Part shown: in pieces, positions 31,000 to 41,418 of the stretch
Position numbering within the stretch: the first letter of the stretch is position 1
Layout: every line of letters begins with the position of its first letter
Origin: Peronospora farinosa
Lineage: Eukaryota; Oomycota; Peronosporomycetes; Peronosporales; Peronosporaceae
Length of the DNA: 64,000 nt
Reading direction: 5' to 3'
Assembly (NCBI GenBank): GCA_947646735.1
Contig: CANTFK010000283.1
Location: forward strand, 1-64,000
Notes under the pieces: generated by a model
The model's input: only the letters and a program-made list of their open reading frames with translations
What the model was told of the DNA's origin: nothing
Database searches by the model: none
Made by a program: the position numbers and the translations under genes

Positions 31000-33900
31000 T
31001 TTCACGAATGGGAGCGATTTGCCCGAGAGGACCAAATTTGTAACGGGGTTACACGATGGCTTGATATTTATATCTAGAATTATGTAATGACGAGAGTATT
31101 TACCCGTCGTTCCGACGGATATTCCTACAGTATACTGGTCAATCACTCTGCTGAGAATAACCGTTTGAATTAGGTTAATGAATAGGTATTGAAGTCAATG
31201 TGCATCCAGCCCAATGTAAACCCGTCGTTCCACCGGGTACACATTAGCAAATTTTTAGAACGTTTTGATATACAGTCATTTATTTTTAGATGATACCTGC
31301 ACCCTAGTGAATCGATAGACGATTGCACCATATTTCATCAACCCACCTCTTTTATGGTGTCCACCCTTCGTTCTGATGGTGCAAAGTAAAAAATATTGGC
31401 GTGTTAAACGCCCCAATTTGCTCGGATGTATACCCGTCATTCCGACGGATATGGTGCGCAAGTCGACGCCTGTAATATATTGACCTTTACATCATCGTTT
31501 TACCAATTTGGTTGACTACATTAAAATGGTAATATTAAGGTCACCGTGTACTCGTCGTTCCAACGGACATGGTGATTAAAGTTTGCCTTTTGACCTTCGA
31601 ATCCAACATTTTACCTTACACTATTAAGGTAAAGTGATGGGTATGAGAATTAATGTGTACTCGTCGTTCCGACGGATAGTAGCGTGCGGATCGAATCTAT
31701 AAATTTAATTGTGTATATAGGACCGTATGTAATTTTTTTCTATGTGTGTCAATCAATTTTTAATACAACTTTATGCCTGTGTGCAGCTTTTGGTAGTTCC
31801 CATTGTTCCGTCGGTAGGGGCGCGATTCTACGCTGATAGTACCCTGGCCCACCATATATCTTAAAATAGGGATGGTCACTCGTCGTTCCGACGGACATGG
31901 TGAGCAAACATCTGCTAAAAAAAATAATCTTCGTACCCACTAGTTATTCTGGTTGAGTCAGGTAATTGCTACATATGAAGTCAATAAGTATGAAAGGCAA
32001 GGTCTACCTGCCGACGCTGGTCAATGTGTACCTGTCGTTTCGAAGGTTAATATGTACCCGTCGTTCCTACGAACACAGTAAGCGAAGCATGCCTTTAAAT
32101 TTCGTATAATCAGTCATATAAATTAAACTATGGGTGTGAAGGTGGACGTGTACCCGTCGTTCCGTAAATTTTCATTTCATTATATAACACGACAAACGGA
32201 ATTTTATTGTTATGATCTTACGATATAGATTTTAGTCATGCTATCCATTTTTAGATATAGATGTCCGACAGATTTATAGCATGACATCATACGTCGATCC
32301 GTATCTGTTGGTCTTCTTTCGGTGTGTCAAACATATTTTTGATGCAACTTGAGCCCGTGCACAACTGACCTGCTCGCATTAATATGCAAAATCAGCCAAT
32401 CCAAAATTAGCGAATAATGCAAAAGTAGCCAATCCGAATGCCGGAAAAGGATCAAACGGACGGACGGGCGGACAGTATTATATAGACTAGGGTGTGTACC
32501 CGTCGTTCCGACGGACATGGTTTTATGCTATAAATACATATATAGGGGTGTTCTCGTCGTGTCGACCGATAGGTGCACATATTTGACGCAGATCGTATAT
32601 TGACTTAGGTAATTAATTAATATTAGAAATATTGTGTATGAAGGTCAATGTATACCTGTCGTTTCGAAAGTTAGGGTGTTCACCTGTCGTTTCGACGGAC
32701 ATGGTCTGCCTTTTGACCTGTAAACCCATCATTTAACGTTTAATAATTCGATTGACTCAGGGTAAAGATGGATATAAAGGCAATGTGTACTCGTCTATTC
32801 GTCAATTTTTCATTTGATATGAAAGTCAATGTGCAATCAGGCCAATGTAAACCCGTCGTTCCGCCGAATACACATGAGCAATTTTTTGTAACGCTATAAT
32901 ATACAGTCATTTATTGTAGATTAATGCCTAAATTCTGATGAATAGATGGATGATTGCATCATGTTTTATCGACCCACCTCTTTTATGGTGTTCACCCGTC
33001 GTTCTGATGGTGCAAAGTAGAATATATTGGCATGTAAAGCGCAGCTATTTGCTAGAGTGTTCACCCGCCATTCCGACGGACACAATGCGCGAGTATACGC
33101 CGGTAGTATATTGACTTCATATTGTCGTTTTATTTGGGTGACAAAAGTCTAATTATGTTATGAATTTTAATGTGTGCCCATGGTTCCGACGGACATGGTG
33201 AGCAAAGTTTGCCTTGTAACTTGTTCTCTTGTCTTTTTACATTAGAATATCCGGTTGACTCTGTAAAGTGATGGATAAAAGATTCAATGTGTACCCGTCG
33301 TTTCGTGCATTTTCCATTTAATTATATAGCATTATGGACGGAGTTATTATATAGATTATACTATACAAATTTTAGTCATGATACCCATTTCTATAGATGA
33401 ATGTCCAACGAAATTTATTGCTATACTCTAGAAAATTCCTAATTAAACTTGTAAAGATGGAAATGTGCTTACGTTAATGCACCTAAGTAATGGTGTTGAC
33501 CCGTCGTTTCGACGGAAAAATGCACAAATTATATGCTGACAGTATATAAATTTATCACGGTCCTTTCATTATAAAAAATTGCTATACGTATGTGTTGACC
33601 CGTCATTTTGAAGGTGCGAAGTAATATATATAGGCAATTTAAACACAGCACTGTGCTAGGGTGTTCACCCATCGTTCCGATGGTGCACAGTAGTATATAT
33701 AGACATCCTAAATGCAGCGATTAGTAAGGGTGTTCACCCGTCGTTACGACGGAAAAGTGCACAAATTCTACGCTAACAGTGTTTATTTTTATCACTTTCC
33801 TTATAATATCAGGTTGCTTTACGTAAGTTGATAAGTATGAAAGGTAGTGAAGGTCGGTATATAGATCCATTATTGTAATTTCAAATATCTGGTTGGGTCA

Positions 33901-34217
33901 AGTCATTGTGACTATGATGTCAATGGGTATAAAAGTCAGTATGTACCTGACAACGTCGGTCAATGTATTGACATATAACAGATTGTTCCTCTGCCAGTCA
34001 ATGGCGTGTCAGTATACCTGCCATTTCGCAGTCAATGTATACCCGTCGTTTCGCAGGTCTATGTGTACCCTTCGTTCTGACGGACACAGTAAGCGAAGTC
34101 TGTCGTTTGATATTCGTACCCATCTCTTTACTTCTATATATCTGGTTCAATAAGGTAAATTTATCGGTATAAAGGTGAATGTAAACCCGTCGTTCCGTCA
34201 TGTGGAATATCCGGTTG
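31000..34217. repeat. AT-rich field of dispersed CCGTCG-TTC-CGACGG hairpins
   Basis: About 27 imperfect copies of a short inverted repeat, usually in the context (A/C)ACCCGTCGTTCCGACGG followed by ACATGGTGAGC or TGCGAAGTA, spaced irregularly by about 35-350 bp. Perfect examples lie at 31104-31118 and 32500-32514. Longer shared units (AATATATAGGCA, AAACGCAGCGATTTGCTAGGG) recur at about 70 bp in places, for instance near 33600-33735. No gene is present. A stretch (31993-32478) is repeated at 57406-57884, and 32385-32640 is related to 47915-48180. The array is continued around Gypsy A, the Copia element and Gypsy B. Confidence 0.85.
34213..34217. repeat. Target-site duplication GGTTG (left) of Gypsy A
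   Basis: GGTTG precedes the 5' LTR and is repeated at 42060-42064. Confidence 0.92.
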
Positions 34218-34856
34218 TGTAACGGGGTTACACGACGGTTGTAGCGTCTTTCCGAGAGTTTACGGTTAAACTCTCCTTTGTATTGCATATAATGCATTAT
34301 TATACTTCTCTTTAGAGAGGTATTAAGTATGAGCGTTATAATACGGTATTCGGTAATACCGTATCTTATCGATTGAGATTCGATAAATCACTAACGCTGT
34401 ATTAAGTACATCATACACAGATGTTTAGACGATACGTCGTCCAATAGCAAAGTCTGCATATAATAATTACTATTATAGTAATTAATCTAGTGTAGTGTAC
34501 TTAGAGTAGGACTATTCATAAAATCTTAAAGCATAAATAAAATCAGTTCTCCTTTTGAGTTTAAGATCGCAAGTCGTTCTGACTTGCTCTCTTGTGCACT
34601 TCGTGCGTTGGTTCTCTGAACCCCTAAGCTTCTAGATTCGTCTTGCACTCTGTGCGTTGGTTCTCTGAACCTTAAGCTTATTGCTTGCTGACTAAAAGTC
34701 TCTCCTACTTCCTTAGAAGAGGGTGACTTTAACGTCGTATAATTAGTTCCTTAGAACTAAGTGGCTTTTAGCCTTAACTCTATTTAGTTCTCTAGAACTA
34801 AGAGGCTTCCAGCCGAAAGTCTTCCTCTGGCTAAAGAGCTGTGCAGCTCCGCTACA
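34218..34856 (+). repeat. 5' LTR of Gypsy A
   Basis: 639 bp, TGTAACGGGG...GCTACA. Contains many short perfect hairpins, for example GGTATTCGGTAATACC and AGTTCCTTAGAACT. Differs from the 3' LTR at roughly a dozen positions. Confidence 0.95.
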
Positions 34857-34858
34857 CT

Positions 34859-34873
34859 TGGTAGCACTTGTTG
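34859..34873 (+). promoter_or_regulatory. Gypsy A primer-binding site
   Basis: TGGTAGCACTTGTTG two bases after the LTR; the same site is used by Gypsy B (49859-49873) and by the minus-strand Gypsy (26807-26821). Confidence 0.75.
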
Positions 34874-34916
34874 TCAATCCTACACCTGAGTCTTTAAAGA
34901 CTGACCCTCTGTGAGG

Positions 34917-35917
34917 ATGGAGAATCAAAATCACCTCTCTGAGGCACAACGACTCGCCTTAGATAAACTATCTGCGTTCGTCGGGCCCGATCAAATCGAG
35001 GCCCTTTTGGCCCAAGGCCCCGAGGTTCTAAATGCTCGTCTTGAGGCCTTTATGCGTTATGAGGCAACGCTCCTCGGGCAGGTCCATGACCAGGCAGCGT
35101 CAGCTGCGCCTACACAGTACATTCCGGTACCTGTGCCCGATGCAGAGCCAAAGGCTCGCCCACTTGTTTTAACGTAAAGAACTTCGAGGGGAAGGAGGGA
35201 GAAAATCTTCTCCTCTGGATCCGAGAAGTTGAAATGGCAATGGATGCCGCCATGCTTGTATCCGATAAGCAACGAGTTGGCTTGGCCATTTCGAAGCTCG
35301 GTGGAAGAGCTAGAGAGTGGGCTCTAACAAGCAATGTCTCTGTAAATGCTGCATTTCCCACATGGGAAATGCTTAAAAAGCAATTAACTTGCGTGTTTGC
35401 ACCGCCTTAACAGGCTTATCGTGTGCGCTCACGCTTCCTAGCTACCCGACAGGGTAAGAAAGAATTGTCGGACTATGTCCAAGAGTTGAGAACTCTCATT
35501 GCTGCTATGCAGCAGGACCCACTGGCAGAGGAAGTCCGAGTAACCATTTTTATGGAAGGACTTCGCACTGGGGTCGCCAGGACGGAAGTTTTCCGTGTCC
35601 AGCCTTCGACTTTTGAGGAGGCAGTAAGCATAGCGTTTAACGCTGAATTTAATTTTAAATCTGCTCGATATGGTCTGCCCTGGTATCAATCAAATACCTC
35701 TAATAGGGCGGAACCCATGGATCTCAGCCATGCTGAAGAAGCTGAGCTTCAAGCTGCTGAGCAGCAAGGTAACATCCGTAGATGTTACATGTGCGGAAGC
35801 ACTAGGCATCTCCGCCCTAGCTGTCCGTTGCGAAAGCAACGTTCAAATCGGCAAAGCCGAAACCCTGCTCCTAGCCAAAAGGCGAGCACCGCAGGGGAAA
35901 ACGTCAACTCCCAGTAG
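34917..35917 (+). pseudogene. Gypsy A gag, with a frameshift and a private stop
   Basis: The frame from ATG 34917 reads 86 codons (to 35177) and stops just after ARPLVLT. The next frame continues directly as [16 protein letters not shown], so a -1 shift is needed near 35164-35175; the same shift exists in Gypsy B. A TAA at 35409-35411 (AAT in B) adds a lesion private to A. From 35423 the frame carries the retrotransposon gag domain and a zinc knuckle [14 protein letters not shown] near 35783-35824 (C-x2-C-x4-H-x4-C). It ends at TAG 35915-35917 and overlaps pol, which is open in the -1 frame from 35875. Confidence 0.88.
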
Positions 35918-38367
35918 GCGCGGGGCGCCCTACTGGGAAAGAACTAAGTTCTGTTGAATCTTTAGGAGGTAAAGGTAAACAGGGCTTAGCCCCAGGTGGT
36001 TCTGTGGATGCTCCCATAGAACAAAATTACAAGCCAGGCTTGTTGGTTGTGTCGGCAACCGTTAAGGGTTTTGAGAAACCATGGTCAATTTTAATTGACT
36101 CAGGGGCGTCAGGTAATTATGTCCGACGTCGTTCCCTTGAAGGGAGTCAGCTGTATGCTGAGGCGCTAGAAGCGCAAGAGGGTGACAGTATAACCGTGCG
36201 TCTCGCGACCGGTGTACGTGTCACCGTTCCTAAAGTTCCGTTGAACTTAGGTGTGAAGTTCTTAGACTTCAATAGCGTTGAACGCTGTCTTGTCCTAGAT
36301 TTGGACTCGAGATATGATCTCATTCTCGGTATGGCCTGGCTGGAACGCCATGAGCCATGGATCGATTGGAGATCCAAAACTTTAGGCGCAACGCGCAATG
36401 TTCCTAGCGAAGCTTTGGAGAGTCATGAACCCACCTTCGCTAGAAAACAAAAGTGCTATTGGCGCGAGCCATTAACTGATTCAGTTAGTGTGCTGGACAT
36501 TGGAGTGTCTGAGTTGATAAACTCCGATGTTAACAATAATAGTGTCGAGCAGAGCTCAATGACACTTAGTGGAACGGCACGTACTCCGTTGAGTGATACT
36601 CAAAGTGATATTGAGACACTGGATGTCGGTAATGACATCGGCTCTCGTATAGAGCAAGTGAAGGTCGATGACCTTGTTAGTAATATTGGCTGTAAATGCG
36701 ATTTACTGGATGTCGGTAATGACATCGGCTCTCGTATAGAGCAAGTGAAGGTCGATGACCTTGTTAGTGAAGTCACTGGTACTAGTGACCCACTGGGTGT
36801 CGGTAATGACATCGGCCCTCGCATAGGGCAGGTAAACGACAAGGGGTCTGTTGACCTTGGGGACGATAACATCCCAAGTACTTTGAAGAGTACGGTCTCG
36901 TCAAGGAGACGGCAGCGTCGCCAGATGGCGGCTGCGAGACGCAAAGCGTCTGTTTTATCGCATAGTAATGTCAATGACCAGTTGTACACCCTGGTCGACG
37001 GAGTGACAGGTGATGTAGATGGTGAGGTTGACCTTGAGGCCCTCCCATCATTAAATGCTCTTTTAGAGCTAGACGAAATGTCTGTGGATGAATTTCATCA
37101 GGCCTTGAAGGCAGGTGCTCTATCCGATATGGTGGTCATTCGACCTAACCTCGAGATGAACTCATCCTCGCTTGTCGATGAGACAGTCCTTGAAGATACA
37201 AAAGCGGCACTGAGTGCACGTAGTGGGGCATCTATTCTGAAGAACCCTTCAGATCCCTACTATCCTTTGGTAAAGGAATTCCAGGACGTGGTGTGTCACG
37301 ATCCACCGTCGGTTCTACCACCTGATAGGGGTGTACGTCATGAAATTGACTTGGTTCCCGGAACCAAATACTGTGTAACACGGCAGTGGCCTTTACCCAA
37401 AGAACAGTGTGACGTCATTGACGAGTTCTTTCGTGCAAAGCACGCGGCGGGCATGGTGCGTGAGAGTAAATCTCCGCACTCGACACCCACTTTCTGTGTT
37501 AAGAAACCGAATGGTAAATGGCGTATCGTTCATGCTTATAATAAGCTTAATGCGGCCACTATACCTGCACAGACACCGATACCTAGAAAGGATGTTCTTC
37601 AGAACAATATGGTCGGTTGTACCATGTACAGTGCGCTCGACTTAGTCGATGGTTATTACCAATTGCTCATGCGAGCTAGTGATATTCCGCTTACTGCTGT
37701 TAGTACTCCGAGCGGTATGCTCTGGGAGTGGTTAGTGATGCCCCAGGGGCTATCTAATGCTCCGGCTACGTTTAACCGTTTGGTGACGCAATTGTTTCGA
37801 CCCCATCGAAGTTATGCACAGACGTATTTTGATGACATTTTTGTCCATAGCCGAGCTGAACATGGGCGGTCAGATATTGAGAACCATATTGTTCATTTAC
37901 GAGCAGTGCTCGAGTGCATGCGCACTAATAAATTATATGCTAATGCATCTAAGTGCATCTTCGGGGCCGAAGAAATTCCCTTTCTAGGGTGCTTCATTGG
38001 GAAGCGGGGCCTACGAGCGGATCCCGCCAAGGTCAAAGCCATAGTCGATTGGCCTGTTCCACAGTCTCAGAAAGACTTGCGTAAATGGCTTGGCCTTGCC
38101 AATTACTTACACAAGTACAGCGAGAATTACGCTGATATGGCTCGGCCGTTATCCAATCTCCTTAAAAAGGATGTGGAATGGTGTTGGCATGCCGAACACG
38201 AAGATGCTTTTCAAGCAGTGAAGGCAAGCCTTCTTCATGCTACTATTTTGGCTTTGCCAGACCCTGATCGACCGTTTAGCGTCGTCTGTGACGCATCGGA
38301 TTTTGCCATTGGCAGTGCTCTGTTACAATCAGATGATGAAGGCCGTGAGCGTGTAGTCGCTTTTTAA
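35875..38367 (+). pseudogene. Gypsy A pol, first part: protease, RT, start of RNase H
   Basis: Open from 35875, overlapping gag by 43 bp in the -1 frame, to a TAA at 38365-38367. It has the aspartic protease active site [10 protein letters not shown] near 36091-36120 and the protease end [10 protein letters not shown]; a linker with two and a half 29-residue repeats (36619-36840); an acidic spacer; RT with the active-site loop [12 protein letters not shown] near 37821-37856; and the RNase H start [15 protein letters not shown]. Codons before 36004 contain no ATG near the overlap, so expression as a gag-pol fusion by frameshifting is likely. The terminal TAA replaces what is normally a glutamine or glutamate in this family, and the frame continues beyond it. 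Confidence 0.9.
36619..36840 (+). repeat. 87-bp coding repeats in the pol linker (2.5 units)
   Basis: Units at 36619-36705 and 36706-36792 and a partial third encode [20 protein letters not shown] plus nine variable residues. Gypsy B has six full units at the same place. Confidence 0.9.
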
Positions 38368-40146
38368 TCTCGCCAGCTGAAAGCTGCAGAAAAGAACTAT
38401 CCAGTTCATGACAAAGAGCTACTTGCGATGAAGTATGCCCTGGTCAAATTCAGAGTTCATCTGCTGGGCTCAAAGCCTTTTGTGATCTATACCGATCATG
38501 CGTCGTTACGCACTGCGACTCAGTCGCCGCATCTCTCGCTGAGAATGGCCAGATGGCTGTCATTCTTTGCCGAACATAATTTCGAGGTGAAATATAAGCC
38601 GGGCAAGCAAAATGCTTTGGCTGATGCGTTGTCACGCAGACCTGACTATGAGCTTGCTCATGTGACGACGTTGTCGTCTTTGATCATTGATCTCATTCGT
38701 ACGGCATATGCCAAAGATGATCACTGTATAGCGTTGCTACATGCTCTTGGCAGTGAGGAGTTTAAAGACTCGGACATTAAATTGTCGGCACGATTGCGTG
38801 CAAGCCTCCATCGATATTCTATCGATGAGGGGCTGTTGTACTATCGTACAGATGTAGCGGATCCTCCGCGTATTGTAGTTCCTCATGACGAGGACCTGAA
38901 GTATCGTATCCTCTATGAGGTACATGACACCGCCATCGGTGGTCATTTGGGTCGTGAAAAGACCTATGGGGCAGTATGCCAAAGTTATTGGTGGCCCAAA
39001 TTATATAAATGGGTGAGCACATATGTGCGTACGTGTGGAACGCGTCAACGGGTGAAAACCTCGCCCCATTCGGCAGCGCCGCTGGATAGTTTGCCTATTC
39101 CCACTGGGTGCTGGGAGTCCATTAGTATGGACTTTGTATTTGGCCTACCGAAAGATTCGCATGGCAATACAGGTATTGTGGTCTTTGTTGACCGTTTGAG
39201 CAAGATGGCTCACTTAGCGGCTGTGCCAGATTCGATCGATGGTGTGGGTACAGCGGAGCTGTTTATCGATCGGGTGTTTCGCCAACATGGCTTGCCAGTG
39301 GCAATTGTTTCTGATCGTGATCCTCGTTTTACGAGTAAATTTTGGAAGTCCGTCTTCCAGGTGCTGGGCACCCGTTTGGACATGTCCACAGCGGATCATC
39401 CGCAGACCGATGGTCAAACCGAACGCGTAAATCGCGTTGTTGAAGATATCCTACGCAGCGTTTGTGCTGAAACACCTAAGCGATGGAGCGCTATGCTCCC
39501 TGTAGTTGAGTTTGCTCTCAATAATTCCGTGCACGCCTCCACCGGCTACACTCCGTTCTATGTCAATGGTCTCACACACCCACGCGTTCCGTTAACGCTA
39601 CCACCGAGTGGTTCAGGGCTTGGTGGGGGAGAGGTTGCCGATCGGCTTGCTGATGTCAGCCCTAATACTGTTAAGAAACAGGTAAATGCGTTTCTCGCAA
39701 CGCGACTAAATGTCTTACGACATGTGCAAGATGCAATGGCTGATAGTCAAGATAAACAAAAGGAATATGCAGATGCGAAAGGCAGAGGTTGTATTACTTG
39801 TTATGAGGTCGGAGACCAAGTATTACTTAATGCTAAAAATCTACCTACCAATGTAGTATCCGCTGTCTTTAAGACGAAGTTGCGCCCGCGCTTTATCGGA
39901 CCCTTTAAGGTCATTGCCAAGAAATGCACAGCGTATACGCTTAACTTGCCGCGCAAATTGCGTACACATCCTGTGTTCTATGTAGCCATGCTGAAACCTT
40001 ATCGGGATCCGTCCCAAGTAAACGTTAAGGCGCTCGCGCCGAGCCCATTGGCATTGTCGCGGGACGAAGCATCTGCGCCAACATGTCAAGCTGACCCTGC
40101 ATTCGGGTCCGACTCTCTTCCAGGGATGCAAGCCGAAGGTTCATAG
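38368..40146 (+). pseudogene. Gypsy A pol, second part: RNase H end and integrase
   Basis: Same frame as 35875-38367, separated from it only by the TAA. It continues RNase H (SRQLKAAEKNYPVHDKELL, then YTDHASL) and the tail KPGKQNALADALSRR. Integrase follows, with catalytic acids in MDFVFGLP, SDRDPRFTSKFW and DGQTERVNR, then a GPF module (RPRFIGPFKVI). In the H2C2 zinc module the CxxC reads CGTR near 39031-39042, whereas Gypsy B has CEMC, so one zinc ligand is lost in A. It ends at TAG 40144-40146, which also occurs in B, and the chromodomain follows in frame. Confidence 0.9.
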
Positions 40147-41308
40147 TCTGCCTCTCCTCACGAAGGGACCGCACCTCCTGAACAAGCTCGGCATGAGCTT
40201 GTGCCGATACACCGACCTCCTCCTCCTTTGCTCGATGCGCAGGGGAACCTGCAGTTCCATGTGGAGCGTATACTGCAGAAGCGTCGCCGCCATGGTCAAA
40301 ACCAGTATCTGGTGAAATGGCGGGGTTATCCCGAATCATGGAATTCATGGGAGTTTGAGACTCCCCTTCGGCAGGACTGCCCGTACGCCGTGGACGTTTT
40401 TGAGCGTCGTGCGCAGAGTCCGCCTGTTGGCGCTGACGCTTCTCACCAGTAATGGCGAGGGTAGGCGGGTTAGCGGCCTCGGACTGTCGTGAACTCGCGG
40501 CTACAGGTGTAGCCGAAACATTGAGCTGCTGGGTAGCAGACGCATAATGCGCTCGTTGGGATTTAAATTTTCCCCGGGACTTCAATTTAGCGTAATCGTA
40601 ACGCATCTTCCGCTCAAGTCGGACATCTGCCACATCGGCACTTGCCCGTAGGGCCCACATGCTGCTTAAACGTCGCGCATAATGCGCCCAGCGGCTGAAA
40701 GCCGTGTCTTCTTCGTCCTCGGTTTCCCCCGCGAACAGAAGGATGGGAACACCCTTTATGGGAGGAACTGGCGCACCGCGCACTTGCCTGTTAAGGCGTG
40801 CCAAGTACTGGCTTTGTGTAGTGATGTGGGGTTCCAGATATCGTTGTCGAAGTGCCGTGCGCGTGGCAACATCCTCAGGTGAAATGGCCTCAGGCCCAAT
40901 GGTCCAACCAGAAAGGGAATGCCCAGATGCTTCCTTTAGGCGTTCTTCCACCGTAGGTGGCTTGAACCTGTACTGTCGGTGGTCCTGCAGTCTCGTCATA
41001 TTCTTCGTCCGGCGATTGGCGCCTTCCTCTTGGTCGATGGTCCGCTGTTGCTGCTCGTCGAGTGAATTGGTAACCGTTACCGTTGACGATACGTCAGGCG
41101 GGTCACGCAATGCTGTTAGCGCATCTGCTGCACCACGTTCAGGGAACAGATTCGGTGCATGACGAGTGTCATCTTCACCCGTGAGGGTGGCTAAAGGGGA
41201 CCCATCAGGTCCCACAAAGACGGTGTCACTTTCGTAATCAACCGCTTCGCCAAGGTCATCTTCAATGAGGTCCCGAAGAGTCTGTGACTCACTGCCGGGA
41301 GGCGTCAT
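40025..41308 (-). CDS. Antisense ORF of Gypsy A (427 codons)
   Basis: An uninterrupted minus-strand frame from ATG 41308 to TAA 40025, between the 3' LTR and the integrase end. It overlaps the chromodomain and the integrase tail, but two thirds of it (40453-41308) faces no sense gene. The N-terminus is acidic and disordered-looking; the centre is the best conserved part (SRWAHYARRLSSMWALRASA at about residues 205-224). Basic patches EKRQRQQ and QKRPRR (about 289-308) could be a nuclear signal. A C-terminal coiled coil (LVQEVRSLREERQTMNLRL, about 375-393) would favour oligomers. I recognise no family. The same ORF is intact in Gypsy B (55373-56656), with about 8 replacement and 19 silent differences in the non-overlapping part by hand count. 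Role unknown; no promoter was identified. Confidence 0.75.
   Translation of the reverse strand: MTPPGSESQTLRDLIEDDLGEAVDYESDTVFVGPDGSPLATLTGEDDTRHAPNLFPERGAADALTALRDPPDVSSTVTVTNSLDEQQQRTIDQEEGANRRTKNMTRLQDHRQYRFKPPTVEERLKEASGHSLSGWTIGPEAISPEDVATRTALRQRYLEPHITTQSQYLARLNRQVRGAPVPPIKGVPILLFAGETEDEEDTAFSRWAHYARRLSSMWALRASADVADVRLERKMRYDYAKLKSRGKFKSQRAHYASATQQLNVSATPVAASSRQSEAANPPTLAITGEKRQRQQADSAHDAQKRPRRTGSPAEGESQTPMNSMIRDNPAISPDTGFDHGGDASAVYAPHGTAGSPAHRAKEEEVGVSAQAHAELVQEVRSLREERQTMNLRLASLEESRTRMQGQLDMLAQMLRPATMPMGSARAP
40147..40452 (+). pseudogene. Gypsy A chromodomain, cut off from integrase by TAG
   Basis: In frame with the integrase, after the TAG at 40144-40146. It encodes a proline-rich hinge and a chromodomain: FHVERILQKRRRHGQNQYLV followed by KWRGYPESWNSWE, with the aromatic cage positions Y and W present. 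In this lineage the chromodomain directs integration to marked chromatin. The frame ends at TAA 40450-40452. The opposite strand of the whole segment is also coding (see 40025-41308). Confidence 0.85.
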
Positions 41309-41406
41309 GTTATGTGCCGTGAACAACCCGTGAGGTTTTAAACGTTCGCTAAAGCACTACCTCTACGAGGAAAAATGTCGAGTGACATTCTATGGGAACG
41401 TCAGTC

Positions 41407-41418
41407 TGGTGGGGGAGG
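41407..41418 (+). promoter_or_regulatory. Polypurine tract of Gypsy A
   Basis: GGTGGGGGAGGG directly before the 3' LTR, the expected plus-strand primer. Identical in Gypsy B before 56768. Confidence 0.8.

Noticed and set aside
31000..34217. CRISPR-like regular repeats
   Set aside because: The repeats are imperfect palindromes at irregular spacing with related, not unique, spacers, in eukaryotic DNA; no cas-like gene is present.
31000..34217. Helitron ends (hairpin plus CTRR terminus)
   Set aside because: Hairpins occur every few dozen to few hundred bases, without a consistent CTRR end or a TC start at A/T sites, so this is not a Helitron terminus.
35164..35177. Programmed -1 frameshift inside gag as a firm call
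   Set aside because: GTTTTAACGTAA is not a standard slippery site; loss of one A from TTTAAACG in a common source explains it as well. Kept only as an option in a finding.
35875..35917. Specific slippery heptamer for gag-pol frameshifting in Gypsy A
   Set aside because: The -1 overlap is real, but I could not find a canonical X-XXY-YYZ site in it, so no mechanism is claimed.
40704..41162. Plus-strand 152-codon ORF in Gypsy A
   Set aside because: It is the mirror of the antisense gene. The same plus-strand frame is only partly open in Gypsy B, and the substitution pattern fits the minus-strand reading frame.
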